This document shows positions 8,616-17,976 of a stretch of DNA of 38,670 bases, one piece after another (the first letter of the stretch is position 1; each line of letters opens with the position of its first letter). Where the stretch lies: the NCBI GenBank assembly GCA_964559575.1, contig CAZLGQ010000003.1, positions 1 to 38,670 on the forward strand. Direction: 5' to 3'. The translations under genes and the position numbers were made by a program. Under the pieces are notes generated by a model, which saw nothing but the letters and a program-made list of their open reading frames with translations, searched no databases and was not told the origin of the DNA. Origin of the DNA: SKVL01 sp964559575 (lineage in GTDB: Bacteria > Patescibacteriota > Minisyncoccia > Phycocordibacterales > CSBR16-193).

Positions 8616-9521
8616 TTATTCCAAGCCTTCAGAGATCTTTAATTCTTTTATTCCTTCTTTAATAAAAACGGAAGGTTCCCAGTTTAAAAGTTTTTTAGCT
8701 TTACTGTTATCTGACAGAGAATGTTTAGGTTCAAAACGAGGATCTATATACTCAACCTCTCCTCCTATGTACTCAGCTATCTGATTTACAGAAGTTGATA
8801 AACCTGAACCTATGTTTATTGTTTCTCCTGAAAAAAAATCCTCTGATCTAGCTGCTAATATATTGGCTCTAACCACATCACGAACATGCACAAAATCACG
8901 AGTTTGATTTCCATCACCGGTTATAGTCAACTTCTCTCCTTTTTTTCTTTTTTCTAAAAACTTGGCAATAACAAGCGAAGAATATCCTCCAACATTCTGT
9001 CTATTTCCATAAACATTAAAATAACGTAAAGAAACAGTGGGTAAACCATAAACTTTTGACCAAAGTTTGCAGTACTCTTCAGCTATATATTTATGTAAAG
9101 CATAGGGACTTTTGGGATCAGGTTCATCTGTTTCTTTCATTAACTCTTTTTCATTTTCTCCATAAACAGAAGCAGATGAAGACAGAATGAACTTTTTAGC
9201 ATCTTTTTTTACTAACACATCCAGTAGATTAAGTACACCGGTTACGTTTACTTCATGGGTTTCTAGTGGATTATCAATAGAGTACTGAACATTGGGAATT
9301 GCGGCGGTATGAAAAACATACTCACCTCCTTTAAAGATATCCTCCAAGGAAGATCTATCTCTTATATCAACCTCATGAAGTTTAGCTTTGGAATTAATAT
9401 TAGTCTCCTTTCCGGTTATTTGATTATCAATAACAGAAACTTCCACCCCCTCTTCTATTAAAGCATCAACGAGATTACTACCTATAAATCCAACTCCTCC
9501 GGTTACTATAACTTTTTCCAT
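8616..9521 (-). CDS. NAD-dependent sugar-nucleotide epimerase/dehydratase (extended SDR, GalE-like)
   Basis: 301 aa. The Rossmann motif is TGGVGFIGS (residues 7-15), with Val where Ala is usual. Catalytic elements are SSSASVYG (about 114-121) and YALHK (140-144), giving the Ser-Tyr-Lys arrangement. RYFNVYG and the GDGNQTRDFVHVRDVV segment are typical of UDP-glucose 4-epimerase-like enzymes. It probably supplies a nucleotide sugar to the adjacent glycosyltransferase. A TAATAT hexamer ends 6 bases before the ATG, compatible with a leaderless transcript that starts here and continues into the glycosyltransferase gene. UDP-galactose, UDP-GlcNAc and UDP-xylose chemistry all remain possible. Confidence 0.88.
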   Translation of the reverse strand: MEKVIVTGGVGFIGSNLVDALIEEGVEVSVIDNQITGKETNINSKAKLHEVDIRDRSSLEDIFKGGEYVFHTAAIPNVQYSIDNPLETHEVNVTGVLNLLDVLVKKDAKKFILSSSASVYGENEKELMKETDEPDPKSPYALHKYIAEEYCKLWSKVYGLPTVSLRYFNVYGNRQNVGGYSSLVIAKFLEKRKKGEKLTITGDGNQTRDFVHVRDVVRANILAARSEDFFSGETINIGSGLSTSVNQIAEYIGGEVEYIDPRFEPKHSLSDNSKAKKLLNWEPSVFIKEGIKELKISEGLE

Positions 9522-9557
9522 AAAAATATATTACTTTAATTAAAAATGTTCTTCAAA

Positions 9558-11174
9558 TTAACTCTTATCTTCTTTGTTTTTATAATTCAAACTTTTAATT
9601 TTCTTTTTAGAAAGAGGAAATTCTATATAAAAGGTTGAACCTTTTCCTTCTCCTTCAGAATGAAAACCAATGCTTCCACCAAGATCTTCTACTATATTCT
9701 TAGTAATATAAAGACCCACTCCCAATCCTTCAGTATACTTTGTTTTGGCTCTACTTCCTCTAAAGAACATAGAAAAGATCATACCTTTAGTTTTACTATC
9801 TATTCCTATTCCGGTATCTTTAACCTCCAATCTGGCGTTATTATTATTTACAGAAAGATTAATGGAAACCTCTCCTCCTCTTGGAGTGTATGTCAGAGCA
9901 TTCTCCAACAGTACTTTTATAATAAATCTGGCACTTCTTTCTTCAATAGACACTATCATACCCTCAGCAATATGATCTTTTATTTCCACACCTTTTTGTT
10001 GGGCTATCTTTTTTTCTTCATTTAAAACTTCCCTACAAACAGAAGACATATCAACATCCCTGTGAAAAGATCTAAACTTTCCTCTTTCTTCCGACACAGT
10101 TATTAAAAGCTCCAAAAGCTCAAGAATATTTTTACTTGAGTAATCAATAACATTAATGGAATCTTTCCCTGTATCTGTTAGTTCTTCATTTTTAAGAGAC
10201 TCTATGGCCCAAGTTATACGAGTAATGGGAGTTCTGAATTTGTGAGTAACTACAGTTATAAAATCTTTCTTTAACTCTTCGGTCTCTTTCATTCCTCTCC
10301 ATACATATAAACCTAAAGAAACGGCTACCAAAGAAAAGATAAAAGGTGTTAACCAATAAGAAAGTAAAGGGTAATGATACTCAATAATACTGTTTAAATA
10401 AAAAAAAGATCCTAGTAACAAAGTACCTAAAAAAACCACAATTGCATAAAAAAGAGCTTTTTTAGCAATAATACGAATATTCATAAGGTCATAACGAACA
10501 ATGGCATAAGCTAAAACCACAAACACAAAAAAACCACTCAATGAAGGACTAAAAGCTAGAAATCTATTATCACCCAAAACCAAAGGTATAAAAAGACTTA
10601 AGACCCCGCCAATGGATACTCCAATAAAGAAACCTAAAAGGACTGTTTTTATCGCTCTTTTAGCTCTTCCTCTTTTTCTGTTCATTTTAGAAACAAGAAC
10701 ACTTACTCCCCAAAAGATATATAAAACCATAAAAGCGGAGAAAATATATACACCCCAGTTCCAATAAACAGATATTTCATTTTGTACGTAATAATAATCG
10801 TAGGAGATCTTTTCAAAAAAAATTATTGGTGCCATTACAACCGGAAATACATATATCAAAACAAGTTTAAACCAAGGAAGTTCTCCTTTGTTCTCAGGAA
10901 AGACATAGGCGAAATAAACAAATAAAGAAAAAATAAAACTTGGCCCTATATATGCTACATTAGACAAAAAGTTTGGGTATAAATACTCAAGTGGATAAGC
11001 CCAAGTCACAAGATGAACTGAAGTCCATAGAAAGTAAGAAACAGTAAAAATTAAAAAAGAAGCATTTACCCTGTTCTTTGGATCTTTCTTAAAGATCCAA
11101 AAACCTAAAGAAAGTAAAGCTACTCCCATTGAAAATATTAAAACACCGATCAAAACTGAATAAGGTTCAATCAT
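9558..11174 (-). CDS. Sensor histidine kinase with 7TM-type N-terminus, copy 1
   Basis: 538 aa. The first ~295 residues hold eight or nine hydrophobic segments resembling the 7TM histidine-kinase sensor region, including AYAIVRYDLMNIRIIAKKA. The phospho-acceptor box is VVTHKFRTPITRITWA (His about 311), the N box LLENALTYTPRGG, then the ATP-lid glycines in DTGIGI and EGLGVGLYITK. The ATP-binding core is complete. The residue after the acceptor His is Lys rather than the usual Glu/Asp. It follows a close paralog by about 50 bases, and a TAAAAT hexamer ends 6 bases before its ATG. No response regulator is encoded in the window, so its partner is elsewhere. The signal is unknown. Confidence 0.9.
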   Translation of the reverse strand: MIEPYSVLIGVLIFSMGVALLSLGFWIFKKDPKNRVNASFLIFTVSYFLWTSVHLVTWAYPLEYLYPNFLSNVAYIGPSFIFSLFVYFAYVFPENKGELPWFKLVLIYVFPVVMAPIIFFEKISYDYYYVQNEISVYWNWGVYIFSAFMVLYIFWGVSVLVSKMNRKRGRAKRAIKTVLLGFFIGVSIGGVLSLFIPLVLGDNRFLAFSPSLSGFFVFVVLAYAIVRYDLMNIRIIAKKALFYAIVVFLGTLLLGSFFYLNSIIEYHYPLLSYWLTPFIFSLVAVSLGLYVWRGMKETEELKKDFITVVTHKFRTPITRITWAIESLKNEELTDTGKDSINVIDYSSKNILELLELLITVSEERGKFRSFHRDVDMSSVCREVLNEEKKIAQQKGVEIKDHIAEGMIVSIEERSARFIIKVLLENALTYTPRGGEVSINLSVNNNNARLEVKDTGIGIDSKTKGMIFSMFFRGSRAKTKYTEGLGVGLYITKNIVEDLGGSIGFHSEGEGKGSTFYIEFPLSKKKIKSLNYKNKEDKS

Positions 11175-11223
11175 AAAAATATTTTATCAAAATTTTTTAA
11201 AATAATCTTCAAGTTTAAAAACC

Positions 11224-12789
11224 CTACACAACAGGAAACTCCATAAAGAAAGTTGAACCCTCTCCTTCTCCTTCGGAATAAAAACCAATATCACCTCCCG
11301 TCTCATCAATTATTCTTTTTGAAATATAGAGTCCTACACCTAAACCTTCGGTATACATTGTTTTGGCTTCGTCTCCTCTGAAAAAGGTCGTAAAGATAAA
11401 GTTCTTTGTTTTTTCATCCATTCCGATACCGGTATCCTTAACTTCCAGTTTGGCTTTTTTGTTTGAAGAAGAAAGAGTTACAGAAACCTTACCTCCTTCC
11501 GGTGTGTACATTATGGCGTTATCGATCAGAGATTTAATAGCAAAAGATACTTTACTTTTCTCGGCAAGAACAAAGATATCTTCGTCAACATTAATATCAA
11601 TACTGATGTTCTTTTGAGAAGCTACTCCTTTGTAATCAAAAAGAATACCTTTTAAAAGTTCAGAAATATTTATCTTTTGATCTAAATTATGTTCTGTTCC
11701 TTTTTCGTCAGATATGGTAGTTAACATGTCTACTAACTCAAGTATATTCTTGGTAGATGTCTCTATGGATCTAATATTTTCTTTGTCTTCTTTTTTTAAA
11801 TCGGATCGTTTAAGGTCATCAAGTGCCCAAACCACCCTAGAAAGAGGAGTTCTGAATTTATGAGTAACAACTGTAACAAACTCATGCTTCATATCTTCAG
11901 AAGCACGCATTCCTTTCCAGATGTATACTCCTAAGAATACAGCGATGATAGAAAATATGGCCGGAATAAGCCAAAGAGAAAGCGTGGGGTAATCTTCTTC
12001 TATAAATCTACTTAAGAAAATCGTACCACTTAACAAAAGGGTTGATGAAGCAACGACGGTGGCATAAAATAGGGCTCTTTTGGCTATTACCTTTATTTCC
12101 ATAAGATCGTAGCGGACGATGGCGTAAGCAACCATAAAAACCACAACTAAAGATGATAAAGATGGACCAAGATCAATTAAATCAGATCTATTAAAAAAAA
12201 TAGGAAGAAAAACCGTAAAAAAAGTCCCTATAACCAATCCGGAAACTAATGCAAAGGAAACGATCAGTAGAGATCTTCTGTTTGTTCTTCCTTTTTCATT
12301 TTTTAATTTATACAAAAAATTAAAAGCAATTAAAGCTATAAATATAAATATCAAGAAGTGATAAAGATACGAACCCCAACCCCACCCTATTGAGTATCCA
12401 CCACCCGGATCAACTTCCCAAAAAGTGGTAATCCTTTGAGTTAAAGCAAGAGGAATCGTTATGACGGGAAGTAAAAAAATAAGTATTGTTTTTCTTCTAG
12501 AAACTTTCTCATCAGCCTTAGGAAATATGTATGAAAAATACAAGAAAAAAGTAAAAGTAAAAGAAGATGCAAGATAGGACATATTAGACCAAAAATTAAG
12601 AATCTCGCTTACCGGAGGAGAGAGATTAAAAAGAAAGTGAGCATAATTCCAAGAAAAAGCTGATACAACTATCGCAAAAAAGACTTGATTTATCTTATTG
12701 TAAGGACCCCTTAAAGAGACCCACAAACCCAAAACCAAAAGAAAAGCACTTGGTATTATAATGATCAGAGAAGATGTTATGGAATCCAT
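11224..12789 (-). CDS. Sensor histidine kinase with 7TM-type N-terminus, copy 2
   Basis: 521 aa, paralog of the downstream kinase with the same architecture: hydrophobic sensor region to about residue 295 (with YAIVRYDLMEIKVIAKRAL), acceptor box VVTHKFRTPLSRVVWAL (His about 310), N box SLIDNAIMYTPEGG, DTGIGM, and EGLGVGLYISK. It also has Lys directly after the acceptor His. The two proteins align over the full length but differ throughout, so the duplication is not recent. It lies about 70 bases after the dus gene. The tandem arrangement suggests heterodimerisation or two related signals feeding one regulator; this is inference. Confidence 0.9.
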   Translation of the reverse strand: MDSITSSLIIIIPSAFLLVLGLWVSLRGPYNKINQVFFAIVVSAFSWNYAHFLFNLSPPVSEILNFWSNMSYLASSFTFTFFLYFSYIFPKADEKVSRRKTILIFLLPVITIPLALTQRITTFWEVDPGGGYSIGWGWGSYLYHFLIFIFIALIAFNFLYKLKNEKGRTNRRSLLIVSFALVSGLVIGTFFTVFLPIFFNRSDLIDLGPSLSSLVVVFMVAYAIVRYDLMEIKVIAKRALFYATVVASSTLLLSGTIFLSRFIEEDYPTLSLWLIPAIFSIIAVFLGVYIWKGMRASEDMKHEFVTVVTHKFRTPLSRVVWALDDLKRSDLKKEDKENIRSIETSTKNILELVDMLTTISDEKGTEHNLDQKINISELLKGILFDYKGVASQKNISIDINVDEDIFVLAEKSKVSFAIKSLIDNAIMYTPEGGKVSVTLSSSNKKAKLEVKDTGIGMDEKTKNFIFTTFFRGDEAKTMYTEGLGVGLYISKRIIDETGGDIGFYSEGEGEGSTFFMEFPVV

Positions 12790-12857
12790 ATATCTATATA
12801 TTCTTATTAAATAAATTTTAACAGAAAAAATAAAAAAATTCTTTTAAAAACATCCTT

Positions 12858-13880
12858 TTAAGTTTGAGATATTATCCTTTCAACATCTTCGGAATTTTGA
12901 GCTGACATAAGTTTTGATCTTAACTCTTTAGCTCCTTCCCATCCGGAAACATATCCTCTAAAATGCTTTTTTACTTCAGAAAAATTCTTCTTTCCTGAAA
13001 ATAACTTTTCAAAAAGATAACAGTGTTCCAAAAGAACTTCTAGTCTTTTTTCTTTTGATATATCGGATATATCAACATCAGGATCAAAAAACCATGGATT
13101 ACCTAAAACCGCTCTTCCTACCATTCCACCATCCGCTCCTGATTTTTTTACTTTTTCATAAAGATCATGAACAGAAAAAAGATCTCCGTTACCTAAAATC
13201 ACTGTTTCTTTATTTATCTTATCACGAATATGAACAGCTTTTTCTACCAAACTCCATCTGGCTGGAGCTTTATACATATCTTTTTTTGTTCTGGCGTGTA
13301 GGATCAGAGCATCGGGCTTTGCTTCTAATATTACACTTAACCAATCCTCAATTTCATCTTCAGAAAAGTACCCGGCTCTGGTTTTAACCGAAAGAGGAAC
13401 CTCTCCCAGTTCTTTTTTTAAACCCCTTATTATATCTCCGGCTAATTTCGGATCTTTAATGAGTTCCGAACCGGCACCCTGTTTACAAACCGATCTATCC
13501 GGACATCCCATATTAAGATCAACTCCATTAAAACCCATTTCTACCGCCATAGAGGCAGACCTTTTTAATCTATCAAGATCAGAAGAAAAAAACTGAACCA
13601 CTATCGGTCTTTCAATTTCGGAATACTTCATATTTATCTTTATCTCTTCTTTTTCTCCCCAAAAAAGACCATCGGAAGAAATAAATTCAGTATAAACAAC
13701 ATCAAGAGACCTTGATCTAAAAGAGGACAGCTCTTCTTCTCCATAATTTCCAATATCTTTTCCTTTATAGTTTGAATACTTAACAACCATAAAACGGAAA
13801 GCGGCGTCAGTAACTCCCGACATAGGAGCTAGAGCAACTATCGGATGTGATATTTTTTTCCAAAAGTTAAGATCCTTCAT
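12858..13880 (-). CDS. dus: tRNA-dihydrouridine synthase
   Basis: 340 aa FMN enzyme that reduces uridines in the tRNA D-loop. Motifs: substrate/FMN region APMSGVTDAAFR (about 18-29), DLNMGCPDRSVCKQGAGSEL with the catalytic Cys about 126, SVKTRAG, LILHARTKKDMYK, NGDLFS and GGMVGRAVLGNPW for FMN phosphate binding. An insertion of roughly 20 residues with an acidic/Ser-rich character (about 38-60) separates the first strand from VVYTEFISSDG. The gene starts one base after the CapA stop, in an ftsQ-capA-dus operon. Which Dus subclass it is cannot be decided. Confidence 0.93.
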   Translation of the reverse strand: MKDLNFWKKISHPIVALAPMSGVTDAAFRFMVVKYSNYKGKDIGNYGEEELSSFRSRSLDVVYTEFISSDGLFWGEKEEIKINMKYSEIERPIVVQFFSSDLDRLKRSASMAVEMGFNGVDLNMGCPDRSVCKQGAGSELIKDPKLAGDIIRGLKKELGEVPLSVKTRAGYFSEDEIEDWLSVILEAKPDALILHARTKKDMYKAPARWSLVEKAVHIRDKINKETVILGNGDLFSVHDLYEKVKKSGADGGMVGRAVLGNPWFFDPDVDISDISKEKRLEVLLEHCYLFEKLFSGKKNFSEVKKHFRGYVSGWEGAKELRSKLMSAQNSEDVERIISQT

Positions 13881-13881
13881 A

Positions 13882-14871
13882 CTACTCTCTTAATTTAGGT
13901 TGAAAATGATCAGTTAAATCCACCTTTTTTGATTCATAAGACATTTCTCCATCTTTAACTAAAACCGTAAACACCAAACCTTCCATTGTTTCTTTTGAAA
14001 AGTACTGGTCAAATATAAAGTTTCCTAAACTATATACTATAACTCCGTTATTATACTCCTCTATAGGTTGAATAACGTGAGGATGATGTCCAATAACCAA
14101 ATCTGCTCCGAGATCTATCGCTTTAGTTGCCAAAAACCTCTGCCTTTCACTTGGCTCTTTCATATACTCTTTGCCAAAATGATATGAAACGACCAATAAG
14201 TCAACTTCTTTTGCGGATTTTTCTATTAAAACATCATGATAATCAGATCTTGATAAAAGTATTCCGGGATTTTTATCATCAGCTTCCAACCAATCAGGAC
14301 CAATATCAGTAAAACCCAAAAAACCAACTTTAAAATCTTCTATTTTAATTACAGAAACTTCTTTTGCATCTTTTAGATCAAAACCGCCACCCACCGAACT
14401 TATACCATAAGCATCTAATCTATTTAGCGTATCTGAAAAAGCGTCCAATCCCCAATCTCCTGCATGATTATTAGCAACCGATAAAACAGAAAAGTTATAA
14501 TCCGAAAGATGATCCAAAACCAAAGGATCCATTCTAAAAGAGTAAATACCTCCTACATCCATTCCTTTATCAGAAACCGGTCCTTCTAAATTACCAAAAA
14601 CAATTTCAAAATCTTTTAAAAAATCAAGATACTTTGTTATATACCCATAACCACCATGTTTATCTGCAATGTTTCTTACTCCTCTGTCCATCATTATATC
14701 TCCCACAAAAGCCATCTCTAAAGAAACCGGATCTTCTTTTTCGTAAGAAACAGTATCATCGGGTCTAATAAATGTAGAAGTAAAATTTAAATACAAAAAA
14801 ACTACCAAAATAACAAAAAAAGATGCAGACAAAACAAAAAACAGATGATAAAAAATATCTTTATTGCTCAT
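13882..14871 (-). CDS. CapA-family metallophosphatase-like protein
   Basis: 329 aa with an N-terminal membrane helix (about residues 10-30) that would place the catalytic domain outside the cytoplasm. Family motifs are FVGDIMMDR (about 55-63), NLEGP (94-98), ANNHAGDWG (133-141), SYHFG (229-233), GHHPHV (261-266) and SLGNFIFDQ (281-289). These are the metal-ligand motifs of the PGA_cap/CapA fold. CapA is known from poly-gamma-glutamate capsule synthesis, but no capB or capC is nearby, so a general cell-envelope phosphatase or amidase role is as likely. Its start overlaps the end of the FtsQ-like gene by 11 bases, indicating translational coupling. Confidence 0.88.
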   Translation of the reverse strand: MSNKDIFYHLFFVLSASFFVILVVFLYLNFTSTFIRPDDTVSYEKEDPVSLEMAFVGDIMMDRGVRNIADKHGGYGYITKYLDFLKDFEIVFGNLEGPVSDKGMDVGGIYSFRMDPLVLDHLSDYNFSVLSVANNHAGDWGLDAFSDTLNRLDAYGISSVGGGFDLKDAKEVSVIKIEDFKVGFLGFTDIGPDWLEADDKNPGILLSRSDYHDVLIEKSAKEVDLLVVSYHFGKEYMKEPSERQRFLATKAIDLGADLVIGHHPHVIQPIEEYNNGVIVYSLGNFIFDQYFSKETMEGLVFTVLVKDGEMSYESKKVDLTDHFQPKLRE

Positions 14872-15694
14872 TTTCCTTCATCTTACGATAAACTCTTCCA
14901 TCAAAACGAAGATCCAGATAATAAAATGCCGGATCTCCATCAACCACGAGTTCTTCAGTACTTCCCCTAAAAAAACTATGCAGTTTAGAGAAATCCTCTT
15001 CCAAAGAACCTTCGCTGTTTAAATATATATGACCCTCTCCTTTAAGAAATATTTTTATCTTTTGATCTTCATTGTTTATATAAACAGCATTTGATCTAAG
15101 ATCAAGATTCTCTATATGTAAAATGAACTCTCTTATCTCTTCCAATTTATCCGGAGAAGTTACATAAGACCTTATAGGTTGATCCAAATCAACATCTCCT
15201 CCATAGTACCTAAAAAAGACATGCCCCGAAAAAAAAGGAGCCGGAGAATACACAAAGCCATTCTCATCTACATAAAAACACTCTTTTGATTTTTCAGGGC
15301 TTTCACCGCACCATAAAAACTCCGAATCCCTTTCTTTTACAGAGATCTTTAAAGTATTTAAGTCCACTCGCTTAATATCAAGATCTTTTATACGAGGAAT
15401 ATTGAATCTCAAAGCTCTATCCAGCTCTTCTTTGGGATAGATCAAAAAATTTCTTCTAGGTAAGAAAACATAAGAACCGGAAATAACATCCGCAGTTATA
15501 TCAAGGATCTCTGACTTATCTATTACACCGTCAATTTCAAGATCTACTTTTCTTATTTCAAAATATTCCAAACGGGAAACAAAAGTGATCAAAATAATAA
15601 CCAAAACAGTCCCCAAAAAAATTATTCCGAGTCTATCAAAAAAAGCCTTTATTTTTTCTTCTCTTTTTTTCTTTTTAGCTTTGGAAATAGGCAT
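14861..15694 (-). CDS. ftsQ: FtsQ/DivIB-like cell-division protein
   Basis: 277 aa. It has a short basic cytoplasmic N-terminus (KAKKKKREEK), one membrane helix (about 23-40), then a POTRA-like domain beginning LEYFEIRKVDLEIDG and ending DLNTLKISVKERDSEF (about 43-126), followed by ECFYVDENGFVY, matching the FtsQ beta domain entry. FtsQ links early and late divisome proteins and scaffolds FtsB/FtsL. The match rests on architecture and these motifs because FtsQ sequences are poorly conserved. A TATACT hexamer ends 6 bases before the ATG. It is first in an operon with CapA and Dus; no mur or ftsZ genes are adjacent. Confidence 0.72.
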   Translation of the reverse strand: MPISKAKKKKREEKIKAFFDRLGIIFLGTVLVIILITFVSRLEYFEIRKVDLEIDGVIDKSEILDITADVISGSYVFLPRRNFLIYPKEELDRALRFNIPRIKDLDIKRVDLNTLKISVKERDSEFLWCGESPEKSKECFYVDENGFVYSPAPFFSGHVFFRYYGGDVDLDQPIRSYVTSPDKLEEIREFILHIENLDLRSNAVYINNEDQKIKIFLKGEGHIYLNSEGSLEEDFSKLHSFFRGSTEELVVDGDPAFYYLDLRFDGRVYRKMKENEQ

Positions 15695-15700
15695 CTACCT

Positions 15701-15731
15701 AGTATAACACCAACTAAGAAACAGGTTCCAA
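15701..15731 (-). promoter_or_regulatory. Candidate leaderless promoter for ftsQ-capA-dus
   Basis: On the minus strand, TTGGAA (15726-15731), a 19-base spacer and TATACT (15701-15706) precede the ATG at 15694. Only 6 bases separate the hexamer from the ATG, so transcription would start at or next to the A of the start codon. Confidence 0.45.
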
Positions 15732-16988
15732 TCTTTCACGGTTATTCATATAAGGACGAAGAGCCTCCGGTATTAGTACCGAACCATCAGCCTGTTGATT
15801 GTTTTCAAGAATAGATATAAGTAAACGAGGTGTAGGAGCGGCGGTACAGTTTAGTGAGTGAACAAAAAACATTTTGCCATCCGTATCACGATAACGAATA
15901 TTCAACCTTCTGGTTTGAAAATCATGGAAATAAGAAGCAGAACTTATCTCACGGTACTTATCTTCCGAAGGAACCCAAAGTTCTACATCATACTTTTTAA
16001 CCTGTCCTAAACCAAGATCACCACCACAGTTTATAACAGTTCTATAAGGAATACCTAGAGTTTCAATAAAAGCTTCTATATTTCCATTTATCCATTCATG
16101 CCACCTTACCGACTCTTCGTGATTAGCTTCACATAAAATCACCTGTTCAAATTTATAGAACTCATGAACACGCATTAATCCTTTAGTGTCTTTTCCGTAT
16201 GATCCGGCTTCTCTGCGAAAACATGGAGAAAATCCTAAAAACTTAATAGGTAGATCTTTTTTATCTATGATCTCATCCATATAGTAACCCATAATAGGAA
16301 CTTCCGATGTTCCGGTTAGATATTGACCATCCTGAGTTTTATAAAGATCATCTTCTCCTTGAGGTATATATCCGGTTCCTAAAAACATCTCTTTGTTTAT
16401 AAGGCTTGGCGTCATTATGGGAGTAAATCCACTTCCTTTCATAAAGAAATCTATGGCATGTTGCCAAAGAGCAAAGTTCAAAAGAAAACCATCTCTTTTG
16501 AGAAAGTACCCTCTAAATCCGGAAACCTTGGTTCCTCTTTCAAAGTCAGCCAGTTTCAAGGTATCCGCTATCTCAACATGACTCTTGGGAGTAAAGTTAA
16601 ATTTTGGTTTACTCCCCCACTCTTTTATTTCTTTATTCTCCTCATCACTTTTTCCTTCCGGAACCGTAACATCAGGAATATTTGGAACAAGTAACATATA
16701 ACTTCTCCACTCTTTTATAATACCTTGAAGTTTAGACTCTCTTTCTTTGAGTTCCTCTTTTAACTCTTGCATTTTTTTTATCGCCTCTTCTTTTTGAGGA
16801 CCGGAAGACTGAGAGATCTCTTGATTAGCAGTATTTTGTTTTTCTCTTAACTTTTCAACTACTTGAATCAGGGATCTTCTTTTATCATCAATTTCCAAAA
16901 GTCTATCTATATCAACATCAACATTTTTTTTGCGAGCAGAATCTTTTATTATATCTTTATTCTCTCTAATAAAATTTATATCTAACAT
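15714..16988 (-). CDS. serS: Seryl-tRNA synthetase
   Basis: 424 aa, standard length. The N-terminal tRNA-binding arm is a long antiparallel coiled coil (about residues 25-105, with DDKRRSLIQVVEKLREKQN). The class II core contains the TGTSEVP serine-site motif, motif 2 as FRREAGSYGKDTKGLMRVHE, and motif 3 near the C-terminus (LNCTAAPTPRLLISILENNQ) leading to LIPEALRPYM. It charges tRNA-Ser. It ends 19 bases before the ftsQ start and is divergent from dprA. The upstream region (16989-17115) shows no T-box-like leader that I can recognise. Confidence 0.97.
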   Translation of the reverse strand: MLDINFIRENKDIIKDSARKKNVDVDIDRLLEIDDKRRSLIQVVEKLREKQNTANQEISQSSGPQKEEAIKKMQELKEELKERESKLQGIIKEWRSYMLLVPNIPDVTVPEGKSDEENKEIKEWGSKPKFNFTPKSHVEIADTLKLADFERGTKVSGFRGYFLKRDGFLLNFALWQHAIDFFMKGSGFTPIMTPSLINKEMFLGTGYIPQGEDDLYKTQDGQYLTGTSEVPIMGYYMDEIIDKKDLPIKFLGFSPCFRREAGSYGKDTKGLMRVHEFYKFEQVILCEANHEESVRWHEWINGNIEAFIETLGIPYRTVINCGGDLGLGQVKKYDVELWVPSEDKYREISSASYFHDFQTRRLNIRYRDTDGKMFFVHSLNCTAAPTPRLLISILENNQQADGSVLIPEALRPYMNNRERLEPVS

Positions 16989-17115
16989 AAAACAAATAAC
17001 TATTAACTAATAATGATCCCTGATAAAGATCTTATATAAATATATTACCTTCTTTAAAAAGAAATTAAAAGAATATCAACGAGTTAAAATCTAACTTTGG
17101 TGTTAAAGTATAAAA

Positions 17116-17976
17116 ATGGACCAAAAGATAAAAGAACTAAAACCGAAATACTTTCCTTATCTACTAAACGAAATAGATGATCCTCCGGACAGACTGTACC
17201 TAAAAGGAGAACTCCCTTCAAAGGATCTAACATTTCTCTGTGTAGTAGGATCAAGAAAGATCTCAGATTACGGAAAGAGAGCCTGTTCTAAAATAATAGA
17301 AGATCTCTCCGGTCTACCTATTGTTATAGTTTCCGGATTAGCTTTAGGAATTGATGCCAAAGCTCATGAATCCGCAATTAAAGTAGGTTTAAAAACAGTC
17401 GCAGTTCCCGGATCCGGACTTGATCCTTCCGTAATATATCCTAAAAGTCATCTAAATCTCTCAGAAAAAATAGTAAGATCAGGTGGGGCTCTTCTTTCGG
17501 AATTTGAACCAAATTTTGAAGCAACAAAATGGAGTTTCCCAAAAAGAAACAGAATAATGGCCGGAATATCTCATGGTGTTTTAGTTATAGAAGCACAAAA
17601 AAAATCGGGAAGTTTAATAACCGCAAAGCTGGGGCTTGAATATAACAGAGAGATCATGGCTGTTCCGGGTTCTATCTTTTCTTCCTTATCTTCAGGAACA
17701 AACTATTTAATACAACAAGGAGCTTACGCTATAAACAACGCAAAAGATATTCAAGATATCTTTGGTATTAAAAAAAACAAAGATCCAAAAACAGAATTAA
17801 TGCTTTCTGATGAAGAAAAAAAGATCCTGAAATTCATCATATCTCCTATAAATAAAAATGAACTAATAAAAAAAAGTAAAATGGATGTATCAAAAGTTAA
17901 TACCTTAATATCTTCCCTTGAAATAAAAGGGGCGGTTTATGAGTCCGGAGGTAATATATATCCGGAAAAAAACTAA
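17116..17976 (+). CDS. dprA: DNA-processing protein DprA
   Basis: 286 aa. The Rossmann-like DprA core begins LYLKGELPSKDLTFLCVVGS and continues with VSGLALGIDAKAHESA, VPGSGLDPSVIYPKSH, GALLSEFEP, FPKRNRIMAGIS and the ITAKLGLEYNREIMAVPG stretch. A C-terminal winged-helix segment (about 225-285) is present. An N-terminal SAM-like extension is absent or very short. DprA loads RecA on incoming single-stranded DNA during natural transformation, so this supports DNA uptake in this organism, as expected for CPR with type IV pili. Its stop overlaps the end of the convergent deacylase gene by 4 bases. Confidence 0.95.
   Translation: MDQKIKELKPKYFPYLLNEIDDPPDRLYLKGELPSKDLTFLCVVGSRKISDYGKRACSKIIEDLSGLPIVIVSGLALGIDAKAHESAIKVGLKTVAVPGSGLDPSVIYPKSHLNLSEKIVRSGGALLSEFEPNFEATKWSFPKRNRIMAGISHGVLVIEAQKKSGSLITAKLGLEYNREIMAVPGSIFSSLSSGTNYLIQQGAYAINNAKDIQDIFGIKKNKDPKTELMLSDEEKKILKFIISPINKNELIKKSKMDVSKVNTLISSLEIKGAVYESGGNIYPEKN

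Noticed and set aside
16989..17115. T-box or riboswitch leader upstream of serS
   Set aside because: The region is short, AT-rich and divergent with dprA; no T-box core sequence or stable multi-stem structure is visible.
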